Shown here in pieces: positions 21,587 through 34,066 of a stretch of DNA of 64,000 bases. How positions within the stretch are numbered: the first letter of the stretch is position 1; every line of letters starts with the position of its first letter. The notes beneath the pieces were generated by a model, which saw only the letters and a program-made list of their open reading frames with translations, had not been told where the DNA came from and did no database searches. The DNA comes from Raffaelea ambrosiae (taxonomy: Eukaryota; Ascomycota; Sordariomycetes; Ophiostomatales; Ophiostomataceae): NCBI GenBank assembly GCA_002778195.1, contig PCDI01000008.1, positions 1,472,239 to 1,536,238 on the forward strand. Direction: 5' to 3'. The translations under genes were made by a program, and so were the position numbers.

Positions 21587-21868
21587 TTACAAAGCATACG
21601 CAGCCATGACGGCCACACCGCCAATTCCTATTAGAGCGTGCACAGCTTGAGTGCCAGCAGATGGTGCGGCAACATTTATGGTTGCTACAGGAAGGGTCGG
21701 TGGCAGCACAGCCAATCTGGATAACTGCAGATGAATAACAGCTGAGCCCGAGCTGGTAGAGGTGGCAGAATTAATGGCACTTGATACTGAGGATGTTGTT
21801 GTTGTCGTTTGCGCCGAAGCCACTGAGGCTGCCGCGAGCCCAGTCAGTCCATACACAAATATCTTACT
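21587..21868 (-). pseudogene. Small secreted GPI-type protein ORF lacking a start codon
   Basis: Read leftwards, the sequence encodes KIFVYGLTGLAAASVASAQ, a good signal peptide. A Thr/Ser-rich stretch follows, then SAGTQAVHALIGIGGVAVMAAYAL, which looks like a GPI-anchor signal. Total length is about 93 residues. The codon where an initiator is expected, after a typical CCCGCC leader, reads AGT instead of ATG, and no in-frame ATG lies upstream before a stop. Either the start was lost, an upstream exon is unseen, or a sequence error swapped two bases. It is therefore marked as broken, with doubt. Confidence 0.5.
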
Positions 21869-23423
21869 GGCGGGTGCGAGGTTGTTGGGGTCGGGAGGGA
21901 GAGAGAAGAAAGGCAACAAAAGAGATGCTGTCGATAGTTCTGATTGTCACACAAATCCAACGAGATGATTTGGAAAGGGGGGTGAGTGTTTTGAGAGACA
22001 AGTTTGATGCTGTGCTTTCTCATCTGCGGTTGGCAAGAAGTAGAGAGCAAGAACTTGTTTAATGGCTAACTATGCTATAGAAACACAACTGGGTTTTTGG
22101 AGAAAGCAGCCTGTTGCGGACGGGTCTGGAAGCATTTGCATAGAATACTGGGGAACATCTGGAACTAATGACAACAGAAAAATTTGTTCGAAGATCTGCA
22201 CAGCCTTGCACAGCACGGCAGAATGCCGTCAGCTCACGCTGTCGTTACTGCCCTTTTCGAAACACCGGACTCGGAAACCACAGAGCAATCTACGCGCGCT
22301 CCGGGCCTGCACATCCTCGCTCATTGACGCAAAGAACGCGTGTTGGAAACCTTGGATAGACAGGAATAGAGCTGCGTAGGTGGTAGGACAAACTCAACCT
22401 CCAGACAGCATCATGCGCACGAGAATGCGAGACCTTAAACGTATCCGTATTTCTTGGGCTTGTCTTTTTGTTCCCGCCATGGTCAAACATCGACTCGTAC
22501 AACGTCTCCATCCTTCTGAAACGAAAATTTCTGTTTGACGGTCTTCCTGATGACAATGACAATGCCCTGGACAGACAGAGCTTCCAAAATAGGCAGGGAA
22601 CATCGAACACAAAAGAGACCGACAATAGGGCCAAGCCTACTCGCAACAGCAGCATAACTACGGCGTAACCGAATGTCGAAGTGCCATCAGGTACACATAG
22701 TGCAATCTATATAATACACTGTATGTGGATACTGTATCATTGTCCGACCCACTGACTTCTCAAACGGCGGAAGAAAGAACAAAATTTATCCTCTAATTTC
22801 TCTTTCATGTTTCCCAGATACCGTCCACACGCAAGACCAGCAGTGCGATACCGTAGTGGAACGTCACGTTCGATCGTTCATGTCCAGTTGTGTCTTTCCT
22901 CGAGCCCCGACACAGGGGAAACCAGCCTTGAGAGCGCTTGTACATCTTACCAGCGATAATACCAAAGACCAGCCCGTGTCATTTTCGTCTCATCGCCTGT
23001 CGCGCGGAACTTGTCGGATTCATTTGGGCCATTCTGGGCTGCCCTTTGGGCGTATGCTGTTTGGCTTTCATTCCATCCGAAGATTGATCATTCTGCCCTG
23101 AAATTCTCTAGATCCTATCCTCCGGTTGAGAGCCTATGCTCTTTGGCCATTCTCCTGTGGTCACGATCTTGCTCATGTTGGTGCGGACATACATATCATA
23201 TGCATAGCCCTTGTGACAGTTCCCGAATTCTTCTCAAATCATTCTATAGAGCTTCCGAACGAAATAGAATGTATTGTGACAAGCATTGTTGCCGGCTTGC
23301 GGCCGGTGGTGGTTGTTACAGAGAAGAGTCATATGGTCTAGATGACAGTTGAGTCCCAAGGTAGACGGCCTCTTCTTTCCCGCCAATATCGTATACACGG
23401 GCGGCTGATGCTCCATACGCTGG
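21869..23423. other. Intergenic, 1.6 kb, nothing recognised
   Basis: No ORF here resembles a protein family. It lies upstream of the GPI-like ORF and downstream of the J-domain gene, both on the minus strand. Confidence 0.5.
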
Positions 23424-24530
23424 CTACTTTCCGTTGGCCTCTGATTCGTATGACGCTGTGCTATCCCTCCGGGGGGTTGGCGGCAGAACATACCCCCAGC
23501 CCTCGCGCCGTTCCAGAAAGCTGTCAACACGCTCCTCTCGGCTCAGCCGGGCATTTTCAATCTGCTGCTGCACCAATGTGTCTCTGATGGTATTGTGATT
23601 TTCATCACGCATTCCCACGAGGTTCATGGAGCTGTTGCCTATCCGCGTGATCTGGCCCCAGCTGCCCAAAATGACGAAGACAACTACGACGAGGGCAAAG
23701 CTGCCGTTGGACATGAATTGCGGTTCCTGCTTTGCACCGCTTGCTTGCTCGTAGTGCCACCGCTCCCAGTCCTCCCATGTGGCATTCATGACCGGGCTGC
23801 CTGGCTTTTGCCGCCAATTCCGGCCTAAATTGCGGTACCTGCTCTGTATGTCCACGTCTTCGCCATCGGCCCAGCCAAGTCCGTACAGGTCGTAGGCACG
23901 CCGCTTGGTCGGATTGCTTAGGATGTTGTTCGCGGCGACAACAAGTCGGTAGCGCTCGAGCTTCGTGCTTGGGGACACGCCGCTTAGGTGTTCTGGGATG
24001 TGGTGGTGGTGGTGATCTGGGTGGTACTGCTTCACCAAGTCGTAGAACCGGACTTTGGTGTACTCGGCATCCTTCTCCAGGTTGAAGATCTCGTACGGAG
24101 TCGGGTTCTTGGACTTGGGCCACGATACAGTGTGTCGCCGCCGTAATCGTGCGTGTCGCCCATGCTGACTGCTGTCGCCATCATGGTGTGTGTGGTCGAT
24201 ATGACTGTCTTGTTGTTCGTGATGCTCATGATAGTAGTCGTTGAATTCACGGCGTTGTCCGGTTTCGCGGGGCCAGCCGCCGCGGCCGTTCTTCTTGAAA
24301 GTAACATCGTGCATAGCAGACGCAAGAGTGCATCGACTGGCGACTGTCACGGGCGTTGGCGTGTTCGTTATCTCGTGTCTCGGCGTCTGCTGTCTGGAAC
24401 GGAAGGACGGCATGGGAGCTGTTCGTGGCGGGCCAGGCAAGCCGTGATGGAAGCAGCCGCACGAGCAGCCGCTGACGAAGGGCCTCCTGACTATCATTCT
24501 TGGCGGAGATCTGGCAAGGAAGCTCGACAT
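23424..24530 (-). CDS. J-domain (DnaJ-like) protein, probably mitochondrial membrane
   Basis: This is a 368-residue Hsp40-type co-chaperone. The N-terminus (MSSFLARSPPRMIVRRPF) is rich in Arg and Ser without acidic residues, like a mitochondrial presequence. A His-rich spacer follows (NDYYHEHHEQQDSHIDHTHH). The J-domain lies at about residues 158-235: PTPYEIFNLEKDAEYTKVRF, the essential HPD in VKQYHPDHHHHH, and NNILSNPTKRRAYDLYG. One membrane helix, FALVVVVFVILGSW, is at about 285-300, and the tail is charged and soluble. J-domain proteins of this type stimulate Hsp70 ATPase locally at a membrane. The ORF is open upstream with only GTG, so the ATG at 24530 was chosen. It is divergent from DHH1, sharing an 809-bp region. 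Confidence 0.88.
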   Translation of the reverse strand: MSSFLARSPPRMIVRRPFVSGCSCGCFHHGLPGPPRTAPMPSFRSRQQTPRHEITNTPTPVTVASRCTLASAMHDVTFKKNGRGGWPRETGQRREFNDYYHEHHEQQDSHIDHTHHDGDSSQHGRHARLRRRHTVSWPKSKNPTPYEIFNLEKDAEYTKVRFYDLVKQYHPDHHHHHIPEHLSGVSPSTKLERYRLVVAANNILSNPTKRRAYDLYGLGWADGEDVDIQSRYRNLGRNWRQKPGSPVMNATWEDWERWHYEQASGAKQEPQFMSNGSFALVVVVFVILGSWGQITRIGNSSMNLVGMRDENHNTIRDTLVQQQIENARLSREERVDSFLERREGWGYVLPPTPRRDSTASYESEANGK

Positions 24531-25339
24531 GGAGAAGGGAGCGCTCTCATTTTTGCGAAAGATGGGCGGCCGTAGAAAAATGACCAGACACAGAAGAGCA
24601 AGACACACATGGGGAGTACTCTCAATTAAGAAGGTTTCCCAACCCGCCCGATATCGCACTTGGGTGTGATTGGCCTACCCATGCAACGCAACTGAGCGCA
24701 CCCCCCTCATATCATGTGACTGGTCTAGTGCCAACAAGGCTTCCAAATGCATCGTCCCTGTTGGATTTTTGCCCACAACAGAAACATCCACGACAAGTGT
24801 CATTCATAACCAACAGACCAAACAAACAACCCTTCCACTGCAAATATTGCTTGCGACAAGAGCGTCTCCATCGCATAGGCATCACATCCGTTTTATCAAG
24901 CTATCTCTGAACTCCGACCACATCCTCCCCGTCTTACCGCCGCGTCGACAATCCAAATACCCCTCTTTGGACCCCTTCAACTCAGGCGACACATCAATCC
25001 TGCTTGCTAAACAGCTATCCCGAGCGCCGTCCCTAAGCCTTTCTGCTCTTCATATCTATCTGTTGTGTAGCTGCTTTATAGAGCATTGCAGGGACACGAC
25101 TGAGTCAAGCCAATTACCTGGCCTACGATAGAAGCGGTTGCCCCCCCCCTGAACAGACCTTTTCTCACCGTTTCTTCACTTTACCGGCACCAACACCAGA
25201 CGAGCCCAAGACCTGTCCACCGAAAGAAAACTCTCCCCCCCTCTTAACCTTACCGAGTTCAGTTCATGCGGATTGTCTTGGTCATCTGCCATCGACAAAC
25301 CTTTTCTCCCTACAAACGCCCAGCTTCCCAGTGACTCCA
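24531..25339. promoter_or_regulatory. Shared divergent promoter region of the J-domain gene and DHH1
   Basis: This stretch separates two genes transcribed away from each other. The DHH1 side is strongly C/T-rich with a nine-C run (25141-25149), typical of highly expressed fungal leaders. No individual factor site is claimed. Confidence 0.6.
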
Positions 25340-27106
25340 ATGGCGGAAGACCTAGTCGAAAAGCTAAAGTCAGCTAAGTTGAGGTGAGACCTGGCTACAT
25401 TCTTTAGCTGTCTATTCCTCCCGGTCTGTAGCACACTGAAAGATCTAACACGCCGGTACAGCGACAGCGCGACATCAGATGACTGGAAGAAGAATCTCAA
25501 TCTACCATCCAAAGACAGCCGACAACAGACCGAGGTGAACAACACCACACCGCAGCCACTGTGGGCAGCTTGGCAATTTAATGATTTGCCGAGGTAGACA
25601 GCGATGCTAACGAGTGACAAACAGGATGTCACAAACACGAAAGGATTGGAGTTTGAGGACTTCAACCTCAAGCGAACCCTATTGATGGGCATTTTCGAAG
25701 CCGGTTTTGAGAAGCCATCTCCAATTCAAGAAGAGAGCATTCCTGTTGCGCTTACTGGTCGCGACATCCTTGCACGAGCAAAAAACGGGACCGGAAAGAC
25801 CGCTGCATTTGTCATACCCGCCCTGGAAAAGATCAATCCGAAAGTGTCAAAAATCCAATGCCTCATCCTTGTTCCCACCCGTGAGCTGGCTATGCAGACC
25901 TCGCAGGTCTGCAAATCACTCGGCAAGCACCTTAACATTAACGTCATGGTCACTACTGGCGGCACCGGCCTGCGTGACGATATTGTCCGCCTCCAGGAGG
26001 CCGTCCATATCGTGGTCGGCACGCCGGGACGTATTCTGGACCTCGCCAGCAAGAACGTCGCTGATCTAAGTGAATGTCCAATGTTCATCATGGACGAGGC
26101 AGACAAGCTCCTGTCGGCTGAATTTACACCGGTTATAGAACAACTGTTGCAGTTCCATCCGAAGGACCGCCAGGTCATGCTCTTCTCAGCAACCTTCCCC
26201 TTGTCTGTCAAGGATTTTTCTGACAAGAATATGGCTACTCCGTATGAGATCAACTTGATGGACGAGCTCACTCTGCGGGGAATCACCCAGTACTATGCTT
26301 TTGTTGAGGAGCGGCAGAAGGTGCACTGCCTGAATACTCTCTTCTCCAAACTGCAAATTAACCAATCCATCATCTTCTGCAACTCCACCAACCGTGTGGA
26401 GCTGTTGGCCAAGAAGATCACAGAGCTCGGCTACTCTTGCTTCTACAGCCATGCAAAGATGGCCCAACAAGCACGGAACCGTGTTTTCCACGACTTCCGC
26501 AACGGGGTTTGTCGAAACCTTGTCTGCTCTGACCTTCTTACTCGTGGTATCGACATCCAGGCCGTGAACGTGGTCATCAACTTCGACTTCCCCAAGAATG
26601 CGGAGACGTATTTGCATCGCATTGGCCGAAGTGGGCGGTATGGTCACCTGGGCCTGGCTATCAATCTGATCAATTGGGAAGATCGCCTCAGCTTGTATAA
26701 CATCGAGAGGGACCTTGGTACAGAGATTCAGCCGATACCCGCGACCATCGACAAGAGCCTGTACGTGTACGATAACCCGGAGAGCATCCCGCGGCCTATC
26801 GCGACATTGGCGCAGCCAGCATCATATGCGGCAGCATCTGGCTCCAATGCCGGCCCATCACAGCAGGGCCAGCAACAGAAGCAGATTCAGCCCTCGATCC
26901 CGCAAGCCCAGGGTGGCTGGCAACACCGTGAGGGCAATGGCGGTTATCGCGGTGGCTACCAGGGTAGAGGACAATCATCAGGGTCTCGCGGCAGCCGAGG
27001 CCGTAACGGATACCAGGGTGGCAGAAACCACTACGGCAACCGTGGTGGTGGCCGAGGACAGGGTGCGCAAGGCGCGCAAGGTGCGCCGCCTGCACAGCAG
27101 GCATAA
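25340..27106 (+). CDS. DHH1: ATP-dependent RNA helicase DHH1 (DDX6 family)
   Basis: This 532-residue DEAD-box helicase acts in mRNA decapping, translational repression and P-body assembly. Exons are 25340-25383, 25462-25534 and 25625-27106, with introns of 78 and 90 nt, both with good donors and acceptors. Motifs in order: Q motif (GFEKPSPIQEESIP), Walker A AKNGTGKT (residues about 91-98), PTRELA, TPGRI, DEAD (196-199), SAT, LTRGIDIQAVNVVINFDFP and HRIGRSGR. The extra N-terminal SDDWKKNLNLPSKD, carried by the small exons, is characteristic of Dhh1/DDX6. The C-terminal 120 residues are Gln-, Gly- and Arg-rich with RGG-like boxes, a low-complexity tail suited to condensate formation. The ATG at 25340 (MAEDLVEKLKSAKL) is the first in a C/T-rich leader. 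Confidence 0.97.
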
Positions 27107-30100
27107 GCCCCCCTCCCCCAGTACATCGCTGGCCTGCAGCTTTGGTTGGAAGCGCTATAAACTGCAAAAGGCCACACAAATTGCTTCCCCGCCATTTTCG
27201 TTTTTGTACATATTACGACTGTTTTTGACTGCGTTTACTTCTTTCTGCTTTGTCATGTCTCCGAAGACTCGAGATGTCTGTCAAACGATCTCTGTTTCTC
27301 CTGTCCATATCCCGCCCAAACACACAAACCGCTCCTCGACAGCATTGTACTGTTGTTCACGCCTGCCTCTTCATGAGCACGACATGCATTGTTTCCACTT
27401 ACCTTTCATGCGGAACAACAACATCCCAGCCTGCACACGACTAGACGGTGATTCTACGTGATCGCCATCTCCGAGACTCTTATTTGCCTTGTTTCGGCAG
27501 AGCAGCAACACGGCTCGGTGGAACAAAATGGGCTTTGTGATCAACGCAAGCACGTCTGCCATTTCTCTCAATTTTTTGGTGTTTCGAAAAACAACAACGG
27601 CTTCCGGCCCTCTCTGCCTGCAAGAGATCCTGTTTCCCAACAACTGGCAAATCACTTTGAAAGGGGGGACGATCAAAGCACTCAATTTCTAGAGTCGAAA
27701 TGAAAACCAATGCGTCCAAAGTTTGAATGATTTTCTCCCTGCGGGTACCAAACGGCGTCGGTACGATTTAATGTCTCTTGTTTGTTCTGATATTTTCCTT
27801 TGTTTTCTTGTTTCTGTTTCTCTTGCCTTCCATGCAAAGGAATACCAGACATGTGTTTTAGGGCGTTTATGGGACTTGTTTGCTCAGGTCGTGTCATCGG
27901 GTATGAATTTCCTTGGAAGGGAGTACATTTATGGCGTTTGAAGAGTGGTTTTTGTGGAAGGACTGGGCCACGGGTTGATGCGGGAAGCGATAAGGCAAAG
28001 ACGGGGGTAGACTCGGGACAGAAAAGGGGGCAGAAAAAGGAAGCAGCGGGCTGAAAATGTGAAAGAGTGGGAGAGCGGGAGAGCGGAAAATCTTTGGGGG
28101 GGGGTGCAACCAGGTACCGAGTGGGCTTGTCTTGCACGCGTTCTGTGCGAGATGCTGCCTACTTGACACATTGAAATGCCCTTCAGTCTTGGCGGAATTT
28201 TCGGAGGAATCTGTGGAACATTTGCGAAAAATACTCGAGAGGAACATGGAGCAATCAATAGGATTGCAGAAGGAACTGGCTGGCCGGGTGTGTGTGCACT
28301 ATGCTAATCAAGCATATGCTGCTCAGCATACCGAAACTCGACATGAAGAGAGCAACCGTTCAGAAAGGTCATTACGGGTGGATTTATCGGCATTTGCATG
28401 CCCTCCGGCACGGCAGAAACAGCATATGATGTGGAAGTCAAATTCGACGTGAAGCGGAAAAAGAAAACGACGGAAAAAAAGAGGAGGGGGGGCACGAAAA
28501 GGACGGAAAAGACGGAAAAGACAACAACAAAAAAAGAGGAAAATCACAAAGAAAAAAACCATTCGGGGAGCACTGGAGGTACTGGCGGCTGTTCAGACTG
28601 GCTGGACAATGATAGCCGTTTCTGGTGAGCTGAAGGAGGTACACCTATGGCCCTCTCTTTTCAGTCTTGCTGTTCTGTCTCGTTGCGAGAAAGCAGCGCA
28701 GTAGCTGTATCTCTGAGCAAAATAATGAGTTAGGTAGCATTGCCACAATACAACCTCTCTTTCTCTCCCACGCGGTAGTGTTGCATTCACAAGTGAGTGA
28801 TCGATGCATGCATGGTACGAGTGACGTCGAGAATGAGGAAATGGTTTCCTCGGTTGGTACCGATTTGTCTAGACGTGCTGTGCAAGGACGACACGCCATC
28901 AGTTGCTTTTTTTAATTTTGGCTTGAGATCTGGCAGCGACTGCAGACAAGGGGGTGAAAGAGACGAAACAACCCGACTTCAGACATTGAGACCAAAACAA
29001 AACGTGTGGGATCTTTCAGACAGGGACAGACAGGCTGTTGATCATTAACTTGCATATTTATTCTGCGTTTGTAATCTTCTATCTGTGGAAATAGCAGGTT
29101 TACGCCTTTCTATGGGCTTAATTTTTTTTTTTTGTTATTTGCTCGTGTAAACAACCATATTGAGATACGCCCTTTTAATTGGTATCACAAACACTCAATG
29201 GCATACTTGACAACCAGAGAAAACAACATGCTACCAAAAATTTTAGTTATCACCCCCTTCCCACTGTAAGAAGGCGAACAAAAAGTAAAGAAGCGACGAA
29301 AGGTAACTAAGACAGTGGCACAGTGGCGACAGTCCATCCACTCCTTCCCTCCGCGTGGCCCTCCGCGTGGCAGCTCCGCGTGCAGCATTGCCCGTTTACT
29401 AGTACGCCCCTGTACGATTCGTGCGACTACGATCGCACGTGCATCATGCCTTTTTTCCTATTTGGTGCCGAAGGAACTGCCTACCTGCAGTATCTTACAT
29501 CGTACAATTCAATTCAACCCAGCCACTACACAGCTCCACGGCCGACTGCACGGAACACGACTAGCCATATTTTTATGGCAGCCAGCAAACCCACTCATCT
29601 TAGCAAGCCGACACTTTGCAGCCTGTCATGTCAGGGAACGTTCGCCATGGGCTGCATCGGCCTATCCACCTGTCATCTCCTATGGCTGGCAATAAGTACA
29701 GCCACAGAATCAGTGTGCTAGTTCTCGCTACGAGGATCCACGCCATCTGGCAGACAGCTTCATTGTGCTGCTTACTATGTAGGATGGCAGGCCAGGGCGA
29801 GTGGCCCGTTTCGAGCGCCGCGGGTCTGGCTGCTTTGGGGCGGGTAGTTCCGTTTTCATTTTTGGGGTGGACGAGGGGACCATCTGGAGGGGACCACCTC
29901 GGAAGCAAACAGGGGACTTTTGTCCGGCCTGGTGGCAGACCTGGACTGATCGGCAGAACAAGCAGCTACGATAGAAACCCATCGATGTCGTGCCTCGGAT
30001 GATGCTGTGCAGCGCAGACATCCGTTTCGTGGATATCATTGGACGGCCTCGACTGGCAGCCAGGCAGGGCCGCCATTTTAATAACCCTCGTCCATCGTTT

Positions 30101-30403
30101 CTGCGTCGTCTTTTTCTCTTGCATTCTCTCATTGTCTGCTTTACTCTGCACTGATGAGGCGTTTAGTCAACATAGACAAGCCTGAACCTCAGTTGCCTCT
30201 CAGTGGCTTTAGCTCGGCGTTTAGCAAGCCACCAGTACCACGCAGAAAAGACGACCTGGGCTAGTTTGGTGTCTCCAGTGCAGCTCCCATCTGTTCTGTC
30301 TGCTTTGTCTGTCCTTTGCTGTCTCTTTCTCTTTGTCTTTGTCTGTCTCATCCGCGTCCCGCTTGACAATCGCGTCTCCTTCCTGCTTCGCCAGCTAGAC
30401 GCC
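27107..30403. other. Intergenic, 3.3 kb, no gene supported
   Basis: I find no ORF with family resemblance on either strand. Features are a nine-G run at 28096-28104, a purine-rich stretch at about 28440-28560 and CCGCGTGG triplication near 29350. The right end is the leader region of the methyltransferase pseudogene. Confidence 0.5.
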
Positions 30404-31045
30404 ATGGCGGACAAGACAGAGGCGGCGGCGGCGGCGGCCAAAGCTGGCTTGTCTTCAGAAAACGCAGCTGTCGCTGTCTCGTGTGACACCAAGGCTGCCG
30501 AGACCTCAACCTCACCAAAACCAGAAGCAGAGACATTTGCAGCAAGCCCCCCACCAGGGCCAACACCGGCTATTCTGCCCTCTGGCGCGCCGGCCGTCTC
30601 CTCAGCCACCATCTAGGTCGATGAGGCGCAGCCACACGACGTCGGCGCTTCCGCAGACGACGATAAGGCTTACGCATTGGGCGGTGTGCACTCGGCGGCG
30701 TCGACATCACTCTCGTCCAGCGTGCGCGATTACACCTTTGAGAATAGCCGCCACTACTACAAGCTCAAGGAGGGTCAGTACCACTTCCCCAGCAACGATC
30801 CCGAACAGGACCGTGAGGAGATGCGCCACTGCTTGATGGTGCATATGTGCCGGGGCAAGCTGCACAAGGCGCCACCTCAGAACCCCCAAACCATAGTGGA
30901 TGTCAGAACCGGCACCGTCTGGGCTATCGATATGGGCCACGAGCACCCTGAGGCCGAGGTCATTGGCGTCGACCTGAGTCTTCTTCGGCCCTCTTGGGTG
31001 CCGCCGAACGTGCGCTTTCTTGTCGACGATATTGAAGCTCCTTAG
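30404..31045 (+). pseudogene. Truncated LaeA-like SAM-dependent methyltransferase
   Basis: A single frame encodes an Ala/Pro-rich N-terminus, then DYTFENSRHYYKLKEGQYHF, EQDREEMRHCLMVHMCRGKL, VWAIDMGHEHPEAEVIGVDL and PSWVPPNVRFLVDDIEAP. This is the start of the fungal TAM/LaeA-like methyltransferase fold. Three lesions are visible: TAG at 30614-30616 (a CAG-to-TAG change would explain IQVDEAQ); SAM motif I reading DVRTGTVW instead of the usual DxGTGTGIW, with one codon lost and Gly replaced by Arg; and TAG at 31043-31045 where relatives have Trp (DDIExPW). The C-terminal half of the enzyme (about 200 residues) is not found downstream. Intact relatives modify unknown substrates or, as LaeA, control secondary metabolism. 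No function is expected from this copy. Confidence 0.82.
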
Positions 31046-31418
31046 GTCAGCGGACCTAATACTTGCGGCCGCAGCACATATCTGTTCGCGACAGCCTATG
31101 TCAAGAAACACCATCCCGCACGCCTGTCATCTAGAAAGTATCGAGAGAGACTGTTCAAATATAGAAATGTAATTCATACCCAATTAAGCCAACAACATGC
31201 AAAGACATAAAACCAGAAAAGCCATGTGGCTTGGCCCCACTACTCAACAAATAACGCCGCCACCCATGCTCAACCCAGCTATCTCTCCCTGGCTGTAGAC
31301 CACACATGAAATACGCACGCAGACATTACACGAGAAACACACTAAACCAGAAGAAAAAAAGTGCTCGGCATCATCCTTAAGGTATGTGTCATCACTTTTC
31401 GCACAGCTCTCCTTGGCC
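31046..31418. other. Short intergenic region between convergent loci
   Basis: The remaining C-terminal methyltransferase sequence would be expected here, but no matching segment is readable in any frame. The rest is A-rich and probably the 3' UTR of the CFEM gene. Confidence 0.5.
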
Positions 31419-32103
31419 TTAGAAAAGCGCCGCAACAATGCCAGCAGCACCACCCCAAAGGCCAGCAATGATCGGCGTCCAGGTTTTAAATAAGCCATTG
31501 CTGCCAGAAGACGGCGCTGTTGAGGACGACGATGCTGCTGACCCTGCCACCGTGGCATCTATTGAAATAGAAGCCGTCGATGGCACGGGATTGTCCGTCG
31601 CCGTGGCCGACACCGACGAGATCTCCGATACCAATATGGCCGACGCCGACGAGATATCAGCGCTCTGAGGGTTATTTCCGTACACGTTGCACATATCGGC
31701 CACCCAGTCACCAGCATCTATTGGTCAGTAAGAAGGACAGAAGGATAGGAAATGAGGTGTCCCCGAACGTACTGAATTGTTGAGATCCGTCGCATTCTGT
31801 GCCGGCACAGATACCCATCTTGACCACCAGAGAGTTGGGGTTAGCACACACGCACTCAAAGTCGGCCGCATGGCATCCCGAGTCGACGCAGGCCGCGTTG
31901 TAGCACAAGAGAGCACAGGGCACGGTCTCTCGGACGATCTCGGGGAGCGTTGTGCCCGTCACGGCGAGTGTGCCGGTGTTGGTATGGGTGCCGGAGCTTC
32001 CCGTCGTGGCCGTGGCGTCGGCACGGGCAGTAAAATCAGCGGCCGCTAGCATGGAACCTCTTGCCAGCAAGAGCGAGGTGGCCAAGACTCGGGAGGGTGC
32101 CAT
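31419..32103 (-). CDS. CFEM-domain GPI-anchored cell-surface protein
   Basis: This 209-residue surface protein has exons 31773-32103 and 31419-31717, joined across a 55-nt intron (GTACGT...CAATAG). The N-terminal signal peptide is MAPSRVLATSLLLARGSMLA. After a Thr-rich spacer comes a CFEM domain with all eight cysteines (VPCALLCYNAAC, SGCHAADFECVC, MGICAGTEC, DWVADMC) and the conserved Asp before the central CxC. A Ser/Thr/Ala-rich stalk follows and then a hydrophobic C-terminus (IIAGLWGGAAGIVAALF) typical of GPI signals. CFEM proteins bind haem or act in adhesion, host sensing and cell-wall integrity; which applies here cannot be told. The intron lies just before the eighth cysteine, so splicing is needed for a complete domain. 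Confidence 0.93.
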
Positions 32104-34066
32104 TATCAGATACCCTAGCTAGAAAGGAAGAGGTAGAACAGCAGGGATTGACGGAAGCTGTGTTGGGTGAGATCCTGGACTTGTAGTCGCAAGATGATCG
32201 TCGCTACAACTGCAGCTACCTTGTAAGGAAGCAGGGAGGGATGCAGTCTTGTATCGAGTATATGCACGACGCGAGCAGTAGCGACATGCCCCTTGCGTAG
32301 GTTTCCTTTTCTGTCACAAGTTCGGGGAGCACACTCCTGACTGTCAGTTATTAAAAGTCCTACAAACGGCACCGAAGCCTACACAGCAAGGTATATGAGC
32401 CGGGAAAGGAGTATCGTATATCAACAAAGAAAATCCCGCGCATGTCGCAATCTGAGTGAAAGAGACAACGCAAGCTCAGCTCGGAAGATGTGGTGGACAG
32501 AAAATACCTGAGACAATGTGCAAGTGACATAGACAAAAAAAAAAGGCGCATGAAACACAAAATCTGGACGAATAACAAATACGGACCTTTATTTTTGGAA
32601 GGCTGCTTCCCCCTCTCTCACGCGCCTGATAGTCGCACGACAGAATGCCAGATAGAAGAAAGTAAAGATGCCGGCGAGAGCGAACTCAGAATCTACAGGC
32701 TGATTAGAGATTTCGGTTACTGCGCCGTTGATTGTGCCTTGCACATGGACTGCGCCCCAGTTTGATGAGAGTTGGGCGCGATGTGGCAGAATCGAGAAAG
32801 GCGGTGATAGAAATCCGCAGTGACGCAGACAGTGTGTGTATGTGGCTGGACATGAAGGGAAAGCCTGAAAGGCACGGTCCAATGGAGCAGTAACGTGTCA
32901 GCCCGTCGACTGTTTTGACCGACGTGTTGTTTCAAGGGTTCGGCGCTTGGGCTCCCCAACAGGGTAAGAGGGGAGTAGGTAAGAAAGGCGCTCGTGAGTT
33001 GGATGCGGTTAAGGTGCGAAATGGATGGAGAGTAGAGACACATCGTAGTTAATTGGAACAGCAAGAGAAATACGAAAAGGGATGCTGGACAAAAATGGGG
33101 CCATTTGAGACGGATGATTAAAGTGGGGCATGCTTAGTTTAGAGAAAAGTTTAATGTGAAGTGTACCTGGATCTTGTGTTTGTTTTCACACGAGACACGA
33201 GCCGTGTTCTTGTACGAGCAAAAGAAGAAAAAGCTTGTGATAACCGTTGAAATTCGTCAGTACCGGTCACGAAGCCGCATGGTGTATATATTAAGCGCCC
33301 TATCATGCTCAAATACGTGTCCATTTGTAACGCAGAGACGCCAAAGAGAAATAGGTCTGCAAACCCGGAAGGAGTGGCCTGAGTAGCTCTTTCCGAGTGT
33401 TTTCCCCTTAACACGTCTGGTCTAGCAACGTATTTGCTGTTTATATATCATAACGAGCAGCTTTATGAGTAGTTGATTAAGGCAAATTTGGCTTGAACCT
33501 TTTTTCTCTGTTCTTATCAATGGCAACGGAGAGTCGACGCTAAAAACAGGTGGCAAGATATACCAGGCTACAAGTAGGGTGCAGTACTGGACCACACTCC
33601 CAGAACTGTAACATCATACATAAATTAAATCATGTTGGGGATTGGGAAGTCAGCTTTACCGGATTGAGAATGCTGCCCCCCGCCCTCTCCTCCATCCACG
33701 ATCTCGTGACTCCAACGACAAGCTTGTTCGCCAAGCATCACAGACGCATGGGCAGCGCGAGAATCATTAGATTGTAAGTTTTGCAACAAATTGTGAAGTT
33801 TTGCGATGTTTTAGACTTCCATTATCGTAGCTCAAATATATATAAGCGAAACGAAAGAGGTTCGAGATACATGCCAGCTAACATCAATTCGCTCGTTTTG
33901 CGATGCGCGATATCTCCACATGCTGGAGATCAACTCCCACGCCTTTTTTTAAAGGAAAAATATGATTCGCCCATCTTGGCCGCTGGGCGGCTAGGCTTTA
34001 TTAGAAACAGACAATCAGAAAAAAAGCACATATTTTAAAGCAGACTGAACCATGAAGGTGTGCGTC
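32104..34066. other. Intergenic, 2 kb, nothing recognised
   Basis: This lies between the CFEM gene start and the 3' end of the sugar transporter. Base composition becomes AT-richer towards 33400-34050. No coding sequence or repeat of note is seen. Confidence 0.5.
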
